Shown: positions 8,689-18,441, counted from the stretch's first letter. The stretch is DNA of 64,000 bases from Pseudomonas shirazensis (GCF_014268785.2 NZ_JABWRD020000003.1:496001-560000); one strand, 5' to 3'. Notes: generated by a model from the letters alone, not told the origin. Program-made: numbers and translations.

Positions 8689-8716
8689 TATATAGCTGAG
8701 ATTATTGCGGCCGCAA
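8689..8716 (-). promoter_or_regulatory. Possible promoter of arfA
   Basis: On the minus strand TTGCGG (8716-8711) and TATATA (8694-8689) are separated by 16 bases. This precedes arfA by about 77 bases. It overlaps a GC-rich hairpin just after holA (GGCCGC/GCGGCC, 8707-8723) that may terminate holA. Confidence 0.4.
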
Positions 8717-8727
8717 AGCGGCCCCAG

Positions 8728-9765
8728 CTATTCCGATGGGAGCACCAATCGCTGCCCAGCCATCAACAGCGCCAACCGCGACAACCCGGTCCAAGGCGAA
8801 CCAGGCGCCTGGCCCTTGATCTGCGCATCAATCCGCTGGGCATCCTGCAGCAACTGCGCCCAGCGCTGCGCCGACAGCCGTTGCAGGGCCTTGCTGACCA
8901 GTGGCCGGCGCTTGTCCCATACCGGCGGACGCGCCTGGCTGAAAGCCTTGTCCAGCGCAATACCCTGGCTGAACTGCAAGGCAATACCCGCCAGCAGGCG
9001 CAGCTCGCGGGCCAGCGCCCAGAGAATTACTGGTGGCTCGACGCCCTCACCGCGCAGGCCTTCAAGCATGCGCAGCGCATGGGCAGCATCACCCTTGAGA
9101 ATCGCATCGACCAGGCCAAACACATCGAAGCGAGCACTGTCGGCCACCGCGCTCTGCACGGTTTCGACGGTGATCTGGTTGCCTTCGGCGAGCAGCTTGA
9201 GCTTTTCGATCTCTTGGGCGGCTGCGAGCAGGTTGCCCTCGACCCGCGCCGCAATCAGGTCGACCGCATCCCGCTGGGCCGACAGCCCGGCCTGGGCCAA
9301 GCGCTGATTGATCCACTGTGGCAACTGCTGCGCATCGATCGGCCAGATCTGGATGAACTGGCACTGACTACCCTCGACCAGCGCCTTGCCCCATTTGGTT
9401 TTCTGCGCACTGCCGTCGAGCTTGGGCAGGCTGATCAACAGCAACGTGTCCTCAGCGGGCCGCGAGCAGTACTCGATCAGCGCCGCCGCGCCCTTGTCAC
9501 CAGGCTTGCCCGAGGGCAGGCGCAGCTCGAGCAGGCGCCGCTGGGCGAACAGCGACAGGCTGGCACCGGCTTGCAGCAGCGTACCCCAGTCGAAGTTGGC
9601 ATCGGCACTGAACACCTGGCGCTCGTCAAAACCCTGCTGGCGGGCGGCGGCGCGAATCGCGTCGGCGGCCTCCTGGCACAGCAGCGGGTCATCCCCGCTG
9701 ACGATATAGACAGGCGCAAGAGTACCTTGCAGATGCTTGTTGAGTTGGGCGGGGGCGAGCTTCAT
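8728..9765 (-). CDS. holA: DNA polymerase III delta subunit
   Basis: Clamp-loader subunit that opens the beta sliding clamp. The 345-residue start MKLAPAQLNKHLQ (ATG at 9765) is preferred over a GTG six codons upstream. The N-terminal AAA+-like domain has APVYIVSGDDPLLCQEAADAIR, and the rest follows the HolA pattern (ASLSLFAQRRLLELRLPSGKPG; QWINQRLAQAGL; LWALARELRLL). It is directly downstream of lptE, as in other gammaproteobacteria. Confidence 0.94.
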   Translation of the reverse strand: MKLAPAQLNKHLQGTLAPVYIVSGDDPLLCQEAADAIRAAARQQGFDERQVFSADANFDWGTLLQAGASLSLFAQRRLLELRLPSGKPGDKGAAALIEYCSRPAEDTLLLISLPKLDGSAQKTKWGKALVEGSQCQFIQIWPIDAQQLPQWINQRLAQAGLSAQRDAVDLIAARVEGNLLAAAQEIEKLKLLAEGNQITVETVQSAVADSARFDVFGLVDAILKGDAAHALRMLEGLRGEGVEPPVILWALARELRLLAGIALQFSQGIALDKAFSQARPPVWDKRRPLVSKALQRLSAQRWAQLLQDAQRIDAQIKGQAPGSPWTGLSRLALLMAGQRLVLPSE

Positions 9766-9804
9766 GAGCAGAGGCCGGGGCACCTGGCGGTGCCCCGCAC
9801 GGGC

Positions 9805-10410
9805 TTAGGTGCCCGGGATTTCCAGTGGCGACTGCTGCGGGGTTTCATCACGATAGCGCTGCGCGGCTGCGGCGGCTTCGGCTTCAGCCTTGGCACGTTG
9901 ATCCGCTTGCTGCTGCAGTTCGTCGAGTTGAGCTGGGGTCAGCATCTGCAGGCGTACGACCATGGCCTGGACCAGATCACGGCGCATCTCGTCGCGGGTC
10001 TGGGTGCCTTCCTGGTCGGAACCGGTGATGTTGTCGCCGTCACGCACGTAGATCTTGCGCACTTCGAGCTTGTCGCTGAGCAGCGGCACGTTGTTCAGGC
10101 CGTTGATGCTGTAGTTGAGCACGGTGGTGAGTTCGTACTCGGCCGAGCGACTGCCGCTGCTGTAGGTGACTGCGCGCTGGGTCTGCTGCTCGTTGTCGAG
10201 CGACAGGCGATACGGCGCACCGCTGCGCAGGCTGACGCCGCTGCGCTCAAGTACCTGGCGCAGTTGGGTAACGGTCTGGCCGTAGGCGTCACGCGCGCTG
10301 ACATCAAGTTCCTTGATGGTCAGCTCGGTAGTGCCGGTGCCGCGCAGCTGGAAACCGCAGGCGCTGAGCATGACGGCCAGGCCCATTACCAGCAGATTGC
10401 GTTTGATCAT
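9805..10410 (-). CDS. lptE: LPS-assembly lipoprotein LptE
   Basis: Outer-membrane lipoprotein that plugs and assembles the LptD barrel for lipopolysaccharide insertion. The 201-residue product has a lipoprotein signal with lipobox LSAC (Cys about residue 18), followed by GFQLRGTG, the classical LptE/RlpB start. The middle region (PYRLSLDNEQQTQRAVTYSS) and the charged C-terminal tail are typical of Pseudomonas. It lies between leuS and holA on the same strand, 61 bases after leuS. Confidence 0.95.
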   Translation of the reverse strand: MIKRNLLVMGLAVMLSACGFQLRGTGTTELTIKELDVSARDAYGQTVTQLRQVLERSGVSLRSGAPYRLSLDNEQQTQRAVTYSSGSRSAEYELTTVLNYSINGLNNVPLLSDKLEVRKIYVRDGDNITGSDQEGTQTRDEMRRDLVQAMVVRLQMLTPAQLDELQQQADQRAKAEAEAAAAAQRYRDETPQQSPLEIPGT

Positions 10411-10471
10411 GTTGAAGCTCCCTTGTGGGCCGATTCCGCTCGCCCGCAGTGCGTGCGGGCGAGCGTTGCCA

Positions 10472-13078
10472 TCAGTTGGCGACGATGTTGACCAGTTTGC
10501 CTGGAACCACGATGACCTTGCGAATAGTCAGGCCGTCGGTGAAGCGCACCACGTTTTCGTTGGTGCGCGCCGCAGCTTCGACTTCTTCGCGGCTGGCAGT
10601 GGCGGGCATTTCGACCTGACCACGCAGCTTGCCGTTGACCTGTACCACCAGCGTCACGCTGTCTTGCACCAGGGCGCTTTCATCCACGCTCGGCCAGGTA
10701 GCGTCGATCACCGCCTCGCTGTGGCCCAGGTGCTGCCACAGCGAATGGCTGATGTGCGGGGTGATCGGTGCCAGCAGCAGGGTGACTGCTTCTAGGCCTT
10801 CCTGCAGCAGGGCACGGTCCTGGGCGGTAGCGGTCGGGGCTTTTTCCAGCACGTTCATCACGGTCATCACCTGGGCGATGGCAGTGTTGAATTTATGGTG
10901 CAGGCCAACGTCGGTGCTGGCTTGCTTGATCGCCAGGTGAATCGCGCGGCGGATCGCCTTTTGCCCGTCATCCAGTGCCGCAGTGTCCAGCTTGCCCGGC
11001 AAGCCGAGGCTCACGTGGGCCTGGGCCAGGCGCCAGACGCGACGCAGGAAGCGGCTTGCGCCTTCAACGCCGGAATCGGACCATTCCAGGCTCATGTCCG
11101 GCGGCGAGGCGAACATCATGAACAGGCGGCAGGTGTCGGCGCCGTAGACGTCGATCATCGACTGAGGATCGACGCCGTTGTTCTTCGACTTGGACATCTT
11201 CTCGGTGCCGCCGATTTCCACCGGCAGGCCGTCGGTCTTGAGGCGAGCACTGATGACCTTGGCCTTGCTGTCCCGCTCCAGCTCGACATCAGCCGGGTTG
11301 AACCAGTCCTTGCCGCCATTGCTGGCTACACGGTAATAGGTTTCGGCAACGACCATGCCCTGGGTCAGCAGGTTCTTGAACGGCTCGTTCGATGTGACCA
11401 GGCCTTCATCGCGCATCAGCTTGTGGAAGAAGCGCGCATACAGCAGGTGCAGGATGGCGTGCTCGATACCACCGATGTACTGATCGACCGGCAGCCAGTG
11501 GTTGGCCGCTTTCGGGTCGACCATGCCACCTTCGTAGTTCGGCGAGGCGTAACGGGCGAAGTACCAGGACGACTCGACAAAGGTGTCCATGGTGTCGGTT
11601 TCGCGCTTGGCCGCAGCGCCGCACTTGGGGCAGCTGCATTCATAGAACTCAGGCAGGCGTGCCAGTGGCGAACCGGCGCCATCGGGTACAACGTTCTCTG
11701 GCAGGGTGACTGGCAGTTGGTCTTCCGGCACCGGCACGTCGCCGCACGATGGGCAGTGGATGATCGGGATCGGGCAGCCCCAGTAGCGCTGGCGGCTGAT
11801 GCCCCAGTCGCGCAGACGGAACTGCGTGCGCGATTTGCCCAGCTCCTTGCTGATCAGTGCGGCTTCGATGGCGTCGAACGCGCCAGCGAAGTCGAGGCCG
11901 TCAAAGGCGCCGGAGTTGATCAGAGTGCCGTGCTCGCCGTAGGCGGCTTCCCAGGTGCTGCCGACTTCGTCGCCAGCGCTGGTGCGCACCACGGCCTTGA
12001 TCGGCAGCGAGTACTTCTGGGCGAACTCGAAGTCACGCTCGTCGTGGGCCGGCACCGCCATGACAGCACCGTCGCCGTAGTGCATCAGCACATAGTTGGC
12101 GACCCAGACCGGCAGTTTCTCACCGGTCAGCGGATGCTCGACGAACAGCGAAGTGGCCAGGCCTTTCTTTTCCTGGGTGGCCATGTCGGCCTCGGCAACG
12201 CTGCCGCCTTTGCATTCGTCGATGAACGCCTGCAGCGCCGGGTTGCCCTGGGCAGCCTGGGTCGCCAGCGGGTGCTCGGCAGCGACGGCGACGTAGGTCG
12301 CGCCCATCAGCGTGTCGGGGCGGGTGGTGAAGACTTTAAGTGCGCCGGCATGACCAATGCTTGCCTGGTCATAGGGGAACTGCACTTCCATCCCGCGCGA
12401 CTTGCCGATCCAGTTGCGCTGCATGGTCTTGACCTGCTCAGGCCAGCCCGGCAACTCGTCGAGGCTTTCCAGCAGCTCGTCTGCGTATGCGGTGATGCGG
12501 AAGTAGTACATCGGGATTTCGCGCTTTTCGATCAGCGCGCCCGAACGCCAGCCGCGGCCGTCGATAACCTGTTCGTTGGCCAGTACCGTCTGATCGACAG
12601 GGTCCCAGTTGACCGTACCGTTCTTGCGGTAGATGACGCCTTTTTCGAACAGACGGGTGAACAGCCACTGTTCCCAGCGGTAGTAGTCCGGTTTGCAGGT
12701 GGTGACTTCACGCGACCAGTCGATGGCCAGGCCCAGGCTCTTGAGCTGGGTCTTCATGTAGTCGATGTTCTCAAAGGTCCACTTGGCCGGGGCGACGTTG
12801 TTCTTCATCGCGGCGTTTTCCGCCGGCATGCCGAAGGCGTCCCAGCCCATCGGCTGCAGCACGTTCTTGCCGAGCATGCGCTGGTAGCGCGCGATCACGT
12901 CACCAATGGTGTAGTTGCGCACGTGGCCCATGTGTAGCTTGCCGCTCGGGTACGGGAACATCGATAGGCAATAGAAGGTGTCTTTGCCTGGCTGTTCGGT
13001 AACAGCGAACGATTGTTGCTCGTCCCAGGATTTCTGGGCGGCGGCTTCTATGTCACGGGGCGTGTATTGTTCGTGCAT
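10472..13078 (-). CDS. leuS: Leucyl-tRNA synthetase
   Basis: Class I aminoacyl-tRNA synthetase that charges tRNA-Leu. Its 868 residues equal the usual bacterial length. HMGH is at residues 49-52 (FPYPSGKLHMGHVRNY), the KMSKS loop reads TEKMSKSKNNG about residue 625, the CP1 editing domain contains FTTRPDTLMGATYVAVAAEH, and a zinc-ribbon-like segment CPSCGDVPV/CSCPKCGAAA is present. It heads the leuS-lptE-holA unit. No leader peptide or T-box was recognised in the 239 bases upstream. Confidence 0.98.
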   Translation of the reverse strand: MHEQYTPRDIEAAAQKSWDEQQSFAVTEQPGKDTFYCLSMFPYPSGKLHMGHVRNYTIGDVIARYQRMLGKNVLQPMGWDAFGMPAENAAMKNNVAPAKWTFENIDYMKTQLKSLGLAIDWSREVTTCKPDYYRWEQWLFTRLFEKGVIYRKNGTVNWDPVDQTVLANEQVIDGRGWRSGALIEKREIPMYYFRITAYADELLESLDELPGWPEQVKTMQRNWIGKSRGMEVQFPYDQASIGHAGALKVFTTRPDTLMGATYVAVAAEHPLATQAAQGNPALQAFIDECKGGSVAEADMATQEKKGLATSLFVEHPLTGEKLPVWVANYVLMHYGDGAVMAVPAHDERDFEFAQKYSLPIKAVVRTSAGDEVGSTWEAAYGEHGTLINSGAFDGLDFAGAFDAIEAALISKELGKSRTQFRLRDWGISRQRYWGCPIPIIHCPSCGDVPVPEDQLPVTLPENVVPDGAGSPLARLPEFYECSCPKCGAAAKRETDTMDTFVESSWYFARYASPNYEGGMVDPKAANHWLPVDQYIGGIEHAILHLLYARFFHKLMRDEGLVTSNEPFKNLLTQGMVVAETYYRVASNGGKDWFNPADVELERDSKAKVISARLKTDGLPVEIGGTEKMSKSKNNGVDPQSMIDVYGADTCRLFMMFASPPDMSLEWSDSGVEGASRFLRRVWRLAQAHVSLGLPGKLDTAALDDGQKAIRRAIHLAIKQASTDVGLHHKFNTAIAQVMTVMNVLEKAPTATAQDRALLQEGLEAVTLLLAPITPHISHSLWQHLGHSEAVIDATWPSVDESALVQDSVTLVVQVNGKLRGQVEMPATASREEVEAAARTNENVVRFTDGLTIRKVIVVPGKLVNIVAN

Positions 13079-13317
13079 GGCTACTTTTGGCTGAGAGAGA
13101 GAAGACCTTGTTCCCGGCAGCGGAACCTCGCTGCATCCGGCACTCCGGTGTCGGTGAGAGTGAACGCCGTAGCATACATGAGCGCTGTGTATCGTGGGAA
13201 ACCCAATTGGCCCGCAGCGGCGCCGGGGGCCGTTGGTCGCAGCGCTCTGCTGCTTTGCACAACGCCGCTAAGCTCAGGTGTGGGGGGAGATATCGTTATC
13301 TTCAATGAGGTGAACGG

Positions 13318-13632
13318 ATGGGAGAGTCGCAGTTACCCGCAAGCAAACCGGAGCTGTATGAACGCTTGATCGACCGCCTTGGGCTGGCGTTGGAAGCTGC
13401 CCGCACGGCGGTGCGATTGCGCGACGAGATGCCAGCGGAACTTGAGTTGCGTGGCCTGAGCCCCGCAGAGTTCGAAGTGATCAAGGCCTATCTGGAGACC
13501 TTTCCAGAGAGCCGCATTGCCAGCGCCGCTGCCGTCAAACCAGCGGAGCCGAGCTCAGCCAAGATCATCTGGCTCAAGGACAGGAAGCGCTCCGTCGCCC
13601 CGGTCAGATCCAGGACGCTGCCGCATCGGTAG
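13318..13632 (+). CDS. Small conserved protein of unknown function
   Basis: A 104-residue cytoplasmic protein, mostly charged helix (ELYERLIDRLGLALEAARTAV), with no membrane segment or known motif that I recognise. ATG 13318 follows GAGGTGAACG, a good ribosome-binding site. It occupies the position of a small uncharacterised gene between leuS and lnt in P. aeruginosa. The 239 bases between leuS and this gene must hold divergent promoters, but no clear pair of boxes stands out. Confidence 0.7.
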   Translation: MGESQLPASKPELYERLIDRLGLALEAARTAVRLRDEMPAELELRGLSPAEFEVIKAYLETFPESRIASAAAVKPAEPSSAKIIWLKDRKRSVAPVRSRTLPHR

Positions 13633-13765
13633 CCGTGCTGGCCTGCTGGCGCGCAAGACGCCGCGCGCCGGTTCAATCATCTACATAGCATGATCGGCGC
13701 CGGGCGCTACTTGTCGCTCGGTGTCGATCCTCTTAGTCTGCACGCCTTCACAGGAGGTGCAGGCA

Positions 13766-14527
13766 ATGCCTATTCGATTCTTTATCAAGCAGTGGCTGAT
13801 GCCGCCTGGCTTGCTGTTCATCTTGCTGCTGGCCGCGTGGTGGTTGCGCAAGCGCCGGCCGCGGCTGGCGTTTGTCTGCTTTACGTTGGGGCTGGGCGGC
13901 CTATGGCTGATGAGTCTGCCGCTGGTGGTGGAGCAGGTCGCGCGCCAGCTGGAAACCGAAACGCCGCTGAGCCTGGCGCAGTGGTCGGGGCTGGCCCAGC
14001 GGGCAGATGCGATCGTGGTACTCGGCGCCGGCCGCGAGCGCGGCGACCCTGCCTGGGGTGGTCAGGATCAGCCTACCGGGCACGCACTTGAACGCATGCG
14101 CTACGCCGCGCAATTGGCCAAGGCCTCTGGCTTGCCGGTGTTGACCAGCGGTGGCTTGCACTACGGTACCCCGCCCAGCGAGGCGCAATTGATGGCCGAT
14201 CGGCTGCGCGATGACTTTGGCGTTACGGTGAAGTGGCAGGAGCAGGCCAGCCGTACCACCTGGGAAAACGCCCAGATGAGCGCGCAACTGTTACAGCCGT
14301 TGGGCATTCGTCGGGTGGTGGTAGTGACCCAGGCCTGGCATATGCGGCGCTCGCGCTGGAGCTTCGAGCAGGCAGGCTTCGAGGTAGTGCCGGCGCCGGT
14401 GGGCTTCCTTGGCCAGGATCATGCGCGGCCGTTTGCCGGGCTGTTGCCTGAAAGCAGGGCGATGTGGCAGAGCGGGCAGTTGCTCAATGAGGTGGCGGGT
14501 ATGATCGGTTATCGGCTGTTCTACTGA
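13766..14527 (+). CDS. YdcF/ElyC-like membrane protein (DUF218)
   Basis: A 253-residue inner-membrane protein with two N-terminal membrane segments (about 13-30 and 37-58) and a DUF218 domain (about 85-235). The DUF218 motifs are DAIVVLGAGRE, GLPVLTSGGLHYG, ESRT-like QASRTTWENAQMS, and VVVVTQAWHMRRS. ATG 13766 is chosen because AGGAGGTG lies just upstream; an in-frame ATG at 13721 has none. Family members such as ElyC affect envelope and lipid-carrier homeostasis, but the reaction is not established. Convergent with lnt. Confidence 0.85.
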   Translation: MPIRFFIKQWLMPPGLLFILLLAAWWLRKRRPRLAFVCFTLGLGGLWLMSLPLVVEQVARQLETETPLSLAQWSGLAQRADAIVVLGAGRERGDPAWGGQDQPTGHALERMRYAAQLAKASGLPVLTSGGLHYGTPPSEAQLMADRLRDDFGVTVKWQEQASRTTWENAQMSAQLLQPLGIRRVVVVTQAWHMRRSRWSFEQAGFEVVPAPVGFLGQDHARPFAGLLPESRAMWQSGQLLNEVAGMIGYRLFY

Positions 14528-14596
14528 AGCAATGTGCCTTGCGCTCATTACACCGCCCCTACAGGGGACCGCGCAGGCAGGTGTTGCGCGGTTTGC

Positions 14597-16114
14597 TCAC
14601 ACGGTTTTGGCTATGCGCCTGGCCGCCAACGCCCAGCCCATCAGCAACAGACAAACAATCGCCAGCGGCCACGAGCGCCATTGCAGGTACGGCGTCAGTT
14701 GCTGCATCGGCACCACTTCGCCATACAGAACCGCCTGCTGGAACTGCGGAATCTGCGCAGTAATACGGCCAAACGGGTCGATCAGCGCGGTAACGCCATT
14801 GTTCGTCGCACGGATCATCCAGCGCCCTGCTTCAAGCGCACGCATCTGCGCCATCTGCAGGTGCTGCAGCGGGCCGATCGAGGTGCCGAACCAGGTGTCG
14901 TTGCTGATGGTCAGGAGCAGATCGCTGCGCGCCGCCAGGCTGGCGGCAAACTCGGGGTAGACCACTTCGTAGCAGATGTACGGAGCGATCTGATAACCCT
15001 TGGCCTGCAGCAGCGCCTGGTCGGCCGGGCCGCGGGCGAAGTCCGACATCGGCAGGTTGAAGAACTCGATCGCCCCGCGCAGCATGTCCTGCAGCGGCAC
15101 ATACTCGCCAAACGGCACCAGCTTCTGCTTGAGGTAGGTGCCATCGCCTTCACCGGTCACGGTGATGCCGTTGAAGTAGCGTCGTTGCTGATGCACCACT
15201 TCACGCACCGGTACCCCGGTAATCAATGCCGAGTTGCGTTCGGCGGCAAAGCGCCCCATCACGTCGATGTAGCCCTGGGCCTGATCCTTGAGGACCGGCA
15301 CGGCCGTCTCGGGCCAGACCAGCAGATCCACTCGCTTGGAGGTAAAGCTCATGTCGCGGTACAGCGCCAGTTGCGCGTCGATGTGCGCTGGGTCCCACTT
15401 CAGATCCTGCTCGACATTGCCTTGCACGGCGGCGACGCTCAGCGGCTCGCCGGCAGGGCGCGTCCAGGCGTGGTCCTTGAGGGCGATGCCGAGTACCCAT
15501 GGCGCCACCAGCAACAGTGCGCCAACTGCCATGAATGCCGGACGTGCGCGCAGCCGGTGCAGGTTGCACAGCAATGCAGCGCTGAGGGCCAGGGCAAACG
15601 AGATCAGCCACACCCCGCCGAGCGGCGCGAGGCCGGCCAGCGGGCCATGCAGCTGGCTGTAACCGGAGTACAGCCACGGGAAGCCGGTCAGGAACCAGCC
15701 GCGGAAGGCCTCTTGCAGCAGCCACAGCGCGGCAAAGCACAAGGCGTCGGCTAGCGGCGCTTCGTTGCGGCGCAGCCAGCGCGCCCAGAGCCAGGCGGGT
15801 AGGGCAAAGAACCAGGCAATGGCGGCAAAGAATGCCACCAGCAGCAGTACCGCCAACAACGGCGAGGCGCCGCCGTAGGTGGTCATGCTGATGTAGATCC
15901 AGCTGGTACCGGCGCCGTACAGGCCGAAGCCGAAGCACCAGCCGCGACCCATGGCCTGGCGTGGGCTCAGCTCGCGCAGGCCAGCGTAGAACAAGCCGAC
16001 GGCAAGCAGGGCCAGCGGCCACAGGTCGAACGGCGACAGGGCCAGCAGGGTAGACGCGCCGGCCACCATGGCCAGCAGGTTACCGGGCCAGCCGGGGCGG
16101 GTGATCCAACGCAT
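14597..16114 (-). CDS. lnt: Apolipoprotein N-acyltransferase
   Basis: Adds the third acyl chain to the N-terminal Cys of lipoproteins in the inner membrane, needed for their sorting to the outer membrane. The 505-residue protein has about seven to eight membrane segments, mostly N-terminal, and a periplasmic nitrilase domain. The catalytic Glu is in VWPETAVPVL, the Lys in KQKLVPFGEYVPL, and the Cys in PYICYEVVYPEF. It follows corC by 8 bases. A 7-bp hairpin at 14569-14591 lies just past its stop. Substrates encoded nearby include RlpA and LptE. Confidence 0.97.
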   Translation of the reverse strand: MRWITRPGWPGNLLAMVAGASTLLALSPFDLWPLALLAVGLFYAGLRELSPRQAMGRGWCFGFGLYGAGTSWIYISMTTYGGASPLLAVLLLVAFFAAIAWFFALPAWLWARWLRRNEAPLADALCFAALWLLQEAFRGWFLTGFPWLYSGYSQLHGPLAGLAPLGGVWLISFALALSAALLCNLHRLRARPAFMAVGALLLVAPWVLGIALKDHAWTRPAGEPLSVAAVQGNVEQDLKWDPAHIDAQLALYRDMSFTSKRVDLLVWPETAVPVLKDQAQGYIDVMGRFAAERNSALITGVPVREVVHQQRRYFNGITVTGEGDGTYLKQKLVPFGEYVPLQDMLRGAIEFFNLPMSDFARGPADQALLQAKGYQIAPYICYEVVYPEFAASLAARSDLLLTISNDTWFGTSIGPLQHLQMAQMRALEAGRWMIRATNNGVTALIDPFGRITAQIPQFQQAVLYGEVVPMQQLTPYLQWRSWPLAIVCLLLMGWALAARRIAKTV

Positions 16115-16122
16115 GGTGTTCC

Positions 16123-16962
16123 TTAACGGCTAATCGGGGTCAGGCGCAGCAAGTGCACGCGGCGGCTGTCGGCGTTGAGCACGCGGAAGCGATACGCGCC
16201 GATTTCGGTGGTTTCGTTGCGCTTGGGCAGGTGACCGAAAGCACTCATCACCAGGCCGCCGACGGTGTCGAACTCGTCATCGGAGAACTCGCTGTCGAAG
16301 AACTCGTTGAAGTTCTCGATCGGCGTCAGCGCCTTGACCAGGAAGTCGCCGCTTGGCAGCGGCTTGATGTAGCTGTCTTCTTCGACATCGTGTTCGTCTT
16401 CGATGTCGCCGACGATCTGCTCAAGCACGTCTTCGATGGTGACCAGGCCGGCGACACCACCGTATTCGTCGATCACCACGGCCATGTGGTTGTGGTTGGC
16501 GCGAAACTCGCGCAGCAGCACATTCAGGCGCTTGGACTCCGGCACGAAGGTTGCCGGGCGCAGCAGGTCCTTGATGTTGAAGCTGTCGCCGTTCTCCTGA
16601 AGGATCAGCGGCAGCAGATCCTTGGCCAGGAGGATCCCGAGCACATCGTCATGGCTCTCGCCGACCACCGGATAACGCGAGTGCGCGGCATCGATCACCG
16701 ACGGCAGAAACTCGCGCGGGGTCTGGCTGGCCTTGATGCTGATCATCTGCGAGCGCGGCACCATGATGTCGCGTACCTGCAGGTCGGCGACCTGAATTGC
16801 ACCTTCGACGATGGTCAGCGCTTCGCTGTCGAGCAGCTTGTTCTGATGGGCTTCGCGCAGCAGCTCGAGGAGCTCCTGGCGGTTTTTCGGCTCATGGGCA
16901 AAAGCCTGGGTCAGTTTGCCCAGCCAGGACTTTTGCCCGTTGCTCGATCGGTCTTCGCTCAT
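16123..16962 (-). CDS. corC: CorC/HlyC-type CBS-domain protein
   Basis: A 279-residue cytosolic protein linked to magnesium and cobalt efflux. It carries two CBS domains (about 70-190; VRDIMVPRSQMISI and VIDEYGGVAGLVTIEDVLEQIVGDIEDEHD) and a C-terminal CorC_HlyC/transporter-associated domain (EFFDSEFSDDEFDTVGG). It lacks the membrane DUF21 region of longer homologues, as in E. coli YbeX. Gene order phoH-ybeY-corC-lnt is conserved, with 5 bases between ybeY and corC. Confidence 0.95.
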   Translation of the reverse strand: MSEDRSSNGQKSWLGKLTQAFAHEPKNRQELLELLREAHQNKLLDSEALTIVEGAIQVADLQVRDIMVPRSQMISIKASQTPREFLPSVIDAAHSRYPVVGESHDDVLGILLAKDLLPLILQENGDSFNIKDLLRPATFVPESKRLNVLLREFRANHNHMAVVIDEYGGVAGLVTIEDVLEQIVGDIEDEHDVEEDSYIKPLPSGDFLVKALTPIENFNEFFDSEFSDDEFDTVGGLVMSAFGHLPKRNETTEIGAYRFRVLNADSRRVHLLRLTPISR

Positions 16963-16967
16963 GGCGG

Positions 16968-17456
16968 TTACTCGTGTTCCTTGCTGATATCGGTAGTAGG
17001 GAGGTGGTCGTCGGCATACGGGTCAGGGTGACCCAGTTCTGCCAGCAATGTTCGTTCCAGTGCTTCCATCTCTTCGGCTTCGTCATCATCGATATGATCG
17101 TAGCCAAGCAGATGCAGGCAACCATGGATAACCAGATGTGCCCAATGTGCTTCAAGTGCCTTGCCCTGTTCGGCCGCTTCGCGCTCGACCACGGCCACGC
17201 AGATCACCAGATCGCCCAGCAGGGGAATGTCGAGCAGCTCGTCGGGGACGTCGGCAGGAAATGACAACACATTGGTTGCGTAATCTTTATGACGGTAGGT
17301 GTGATTGAGCTCACGGCCTTCGGTTTCATCGACCAGGCGAATGGTCATTTCCGAATCGGCAGTGCGCTGGCGCAAGGCCAGCTCACACCAGCGGCGGAAG
17401 TCGGCGTCATCAGGGCTGGCCGCATCGGTAGCCCGTTGCAGGTCGAGTTCAAGCAT
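16968..17456 (-). CDS. ybeY: Endoribonuclease YbeY
   Basis: Single-strand-specific metal-dependent RNase involved in 16S rRNA 3' end maturation and 70S quality control. The 162-residue product starts at ATG 17456 (MLELDLQRATD); its start overlaps the end of phoH by 8 bases. The zinc site HGCLHLLGYDH supplies the three histidines. Longer in-frame upstream coding would lie wholly inside phoH and is not supported. Confidence 0.96.
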   Translation of the reverse strand: MLELDLQRATDAASPDDADFRRWCELALRQRTADSEMTIRLVDETEGRELNHTYRHKDYATNVLSFPADVPDELLDIPLLGDLVICVAVVEREAAEQGKALEAHWAHLVIHGCLHLLGYDHIDDDEAEEMEALERTLLAELGHPDPYADDHLPTTDISKEHE

Positions 17457-18441
17457 CGCGTGCGGGTGCCTCGGCCTGGCGGCTCTCGAAACGGTCGTAG
17501 GCCTCGACGATGCGCTGCACCAATGGGTGACGCACGACGTCCTTGGACTGGAAGTGGGTAAAGCTGATGCCCTGCACGTCCTTGAGCACATCGATGACAT
17601 GGGTCAGGCCCGACTTGGTGCCGCGTGGCAGGTCGACCTGGGTGATGTCACCGGTGATCACCGCAGTCGAGCCGAAGCCGATCCGGGTGAGGAACATCTT
17701 CATCTGCTCGAGCGTAGTGTTCTGGCTTTCGTCGAGGATGATGAAGCTGTTGTTCAAGGTGCGACCGCGCATGTACGCCAGCGGTGCGATCTCGATGACC
17801 TGGCGCTCGATCAGCTTGGCCACGTGCTCGAAACCGAGCATCTCGTAGAGAGCGTCGTACAGCGGTCGCAGGTACGGGTCGATTTTCTGCGACAGGTCGC
17901 CGGGCAGGAAACCGAGCTTTTCGCCCGCTTCGACCGCCGGACGCACCAGCAGGATGCGCCGCACCTGTTCGCGCTCCAGCGCATCGACTGCGCAGGCTAC
18001 GGCCAGGTAGGTCTTGCCGGTACCGGCCGGGCCAACACCGAAGTTGATGTCGTTGGCGAGGATCTCTTTGACGTAGCGTTGCTGGTTGGCACCGCGCGGG
18101 GTGATCTTGCCCTTGCGCGTGCGCAGCGAAACGCTGACCTCGTTGACCGCCGGGTTGGCGATGTGTTCGACCGCCGACTCCTGCAGGTACAGGTGGACCG
18201 TTTCCGGCGACAGCTCGGTGGCCTTGGTCTCACGATAGAGACGGCGCAGCAGCTGTTCGGCAGCGGAGGTGGTCTTGGGTTCGCCGACCAGTTCGAACTG
18301 GTTGCCGCGGTTGCGGATCTGGATGGACAGACGCTGCTCGATGAGCCGCAGGTGCTCGTCGAACTGGCCACACAGGTTGGCGAAACGATGGGCCTCGAAG
18401 GGTTCGAGGATGAAACGATGGGGTTCTATGGGTGCGTTCAA
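17449..18441 (-). CDS. PhoH-like ATPase (YbeZ)
   Basis: A 330-residue cytosolic P-loop ATPase. Walker A reads GPAGTGKT (about residue 137), Walker B IILDESQN. The N-terminal KH-like segment (about 20-75) suggests RNA binding. Family members partner with YbeY in RNA metabolism. The gene starts the phoH-ybeY-corC-lnt unit. In other Pseudomonas genomes the tRNA methylthiotransferase gene miaB lies immediately upstream; here it is missing and the next gene is DUF1820, 208 bases away. Confidence 0.95.
   Translation of the reverse strand: MNAPIEPHRFILEPFEAHRFANLCGQFDEHLRLIEQRLSIQIRNRGNQFELVGEPKTTSAAEQLLRRLYRETKATELSPETVHLYLQESAVEHIANPAVNEVSVSLRTRKGKITPRGANQQRYVKEILANDINFGVGPAGTGKTYLAVACAVDALEREQVRRILLVRPAVEAGEKLGFLPGDLSQKIDPYLRPLYDALYEMLGFEHVAKLIERQVIEIAPLAYMRGRTLNNSFIILDESQNTTLEQMKMFLTRIGFGSTAVITGDITQVDLPRGTKSGLTHVIDVLKDVQGISFTHFQSKDVVRHPLVQRIVEAYDRFESRQAEAPARDA

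Noticed and set aside
8515..10491. A 658-codon plus-strand open frame across arfA, holA and lptE
   Set aside because: It reads antisense through three well-supported genes and has no recognisable domain.
10895..12937. A 680-codon open frame antisense to leuS
   Set aside because: It is a long shadow frame caused by high GC3 in leuS. It has no ribosome-binding site and its translation has no recognisable motif.
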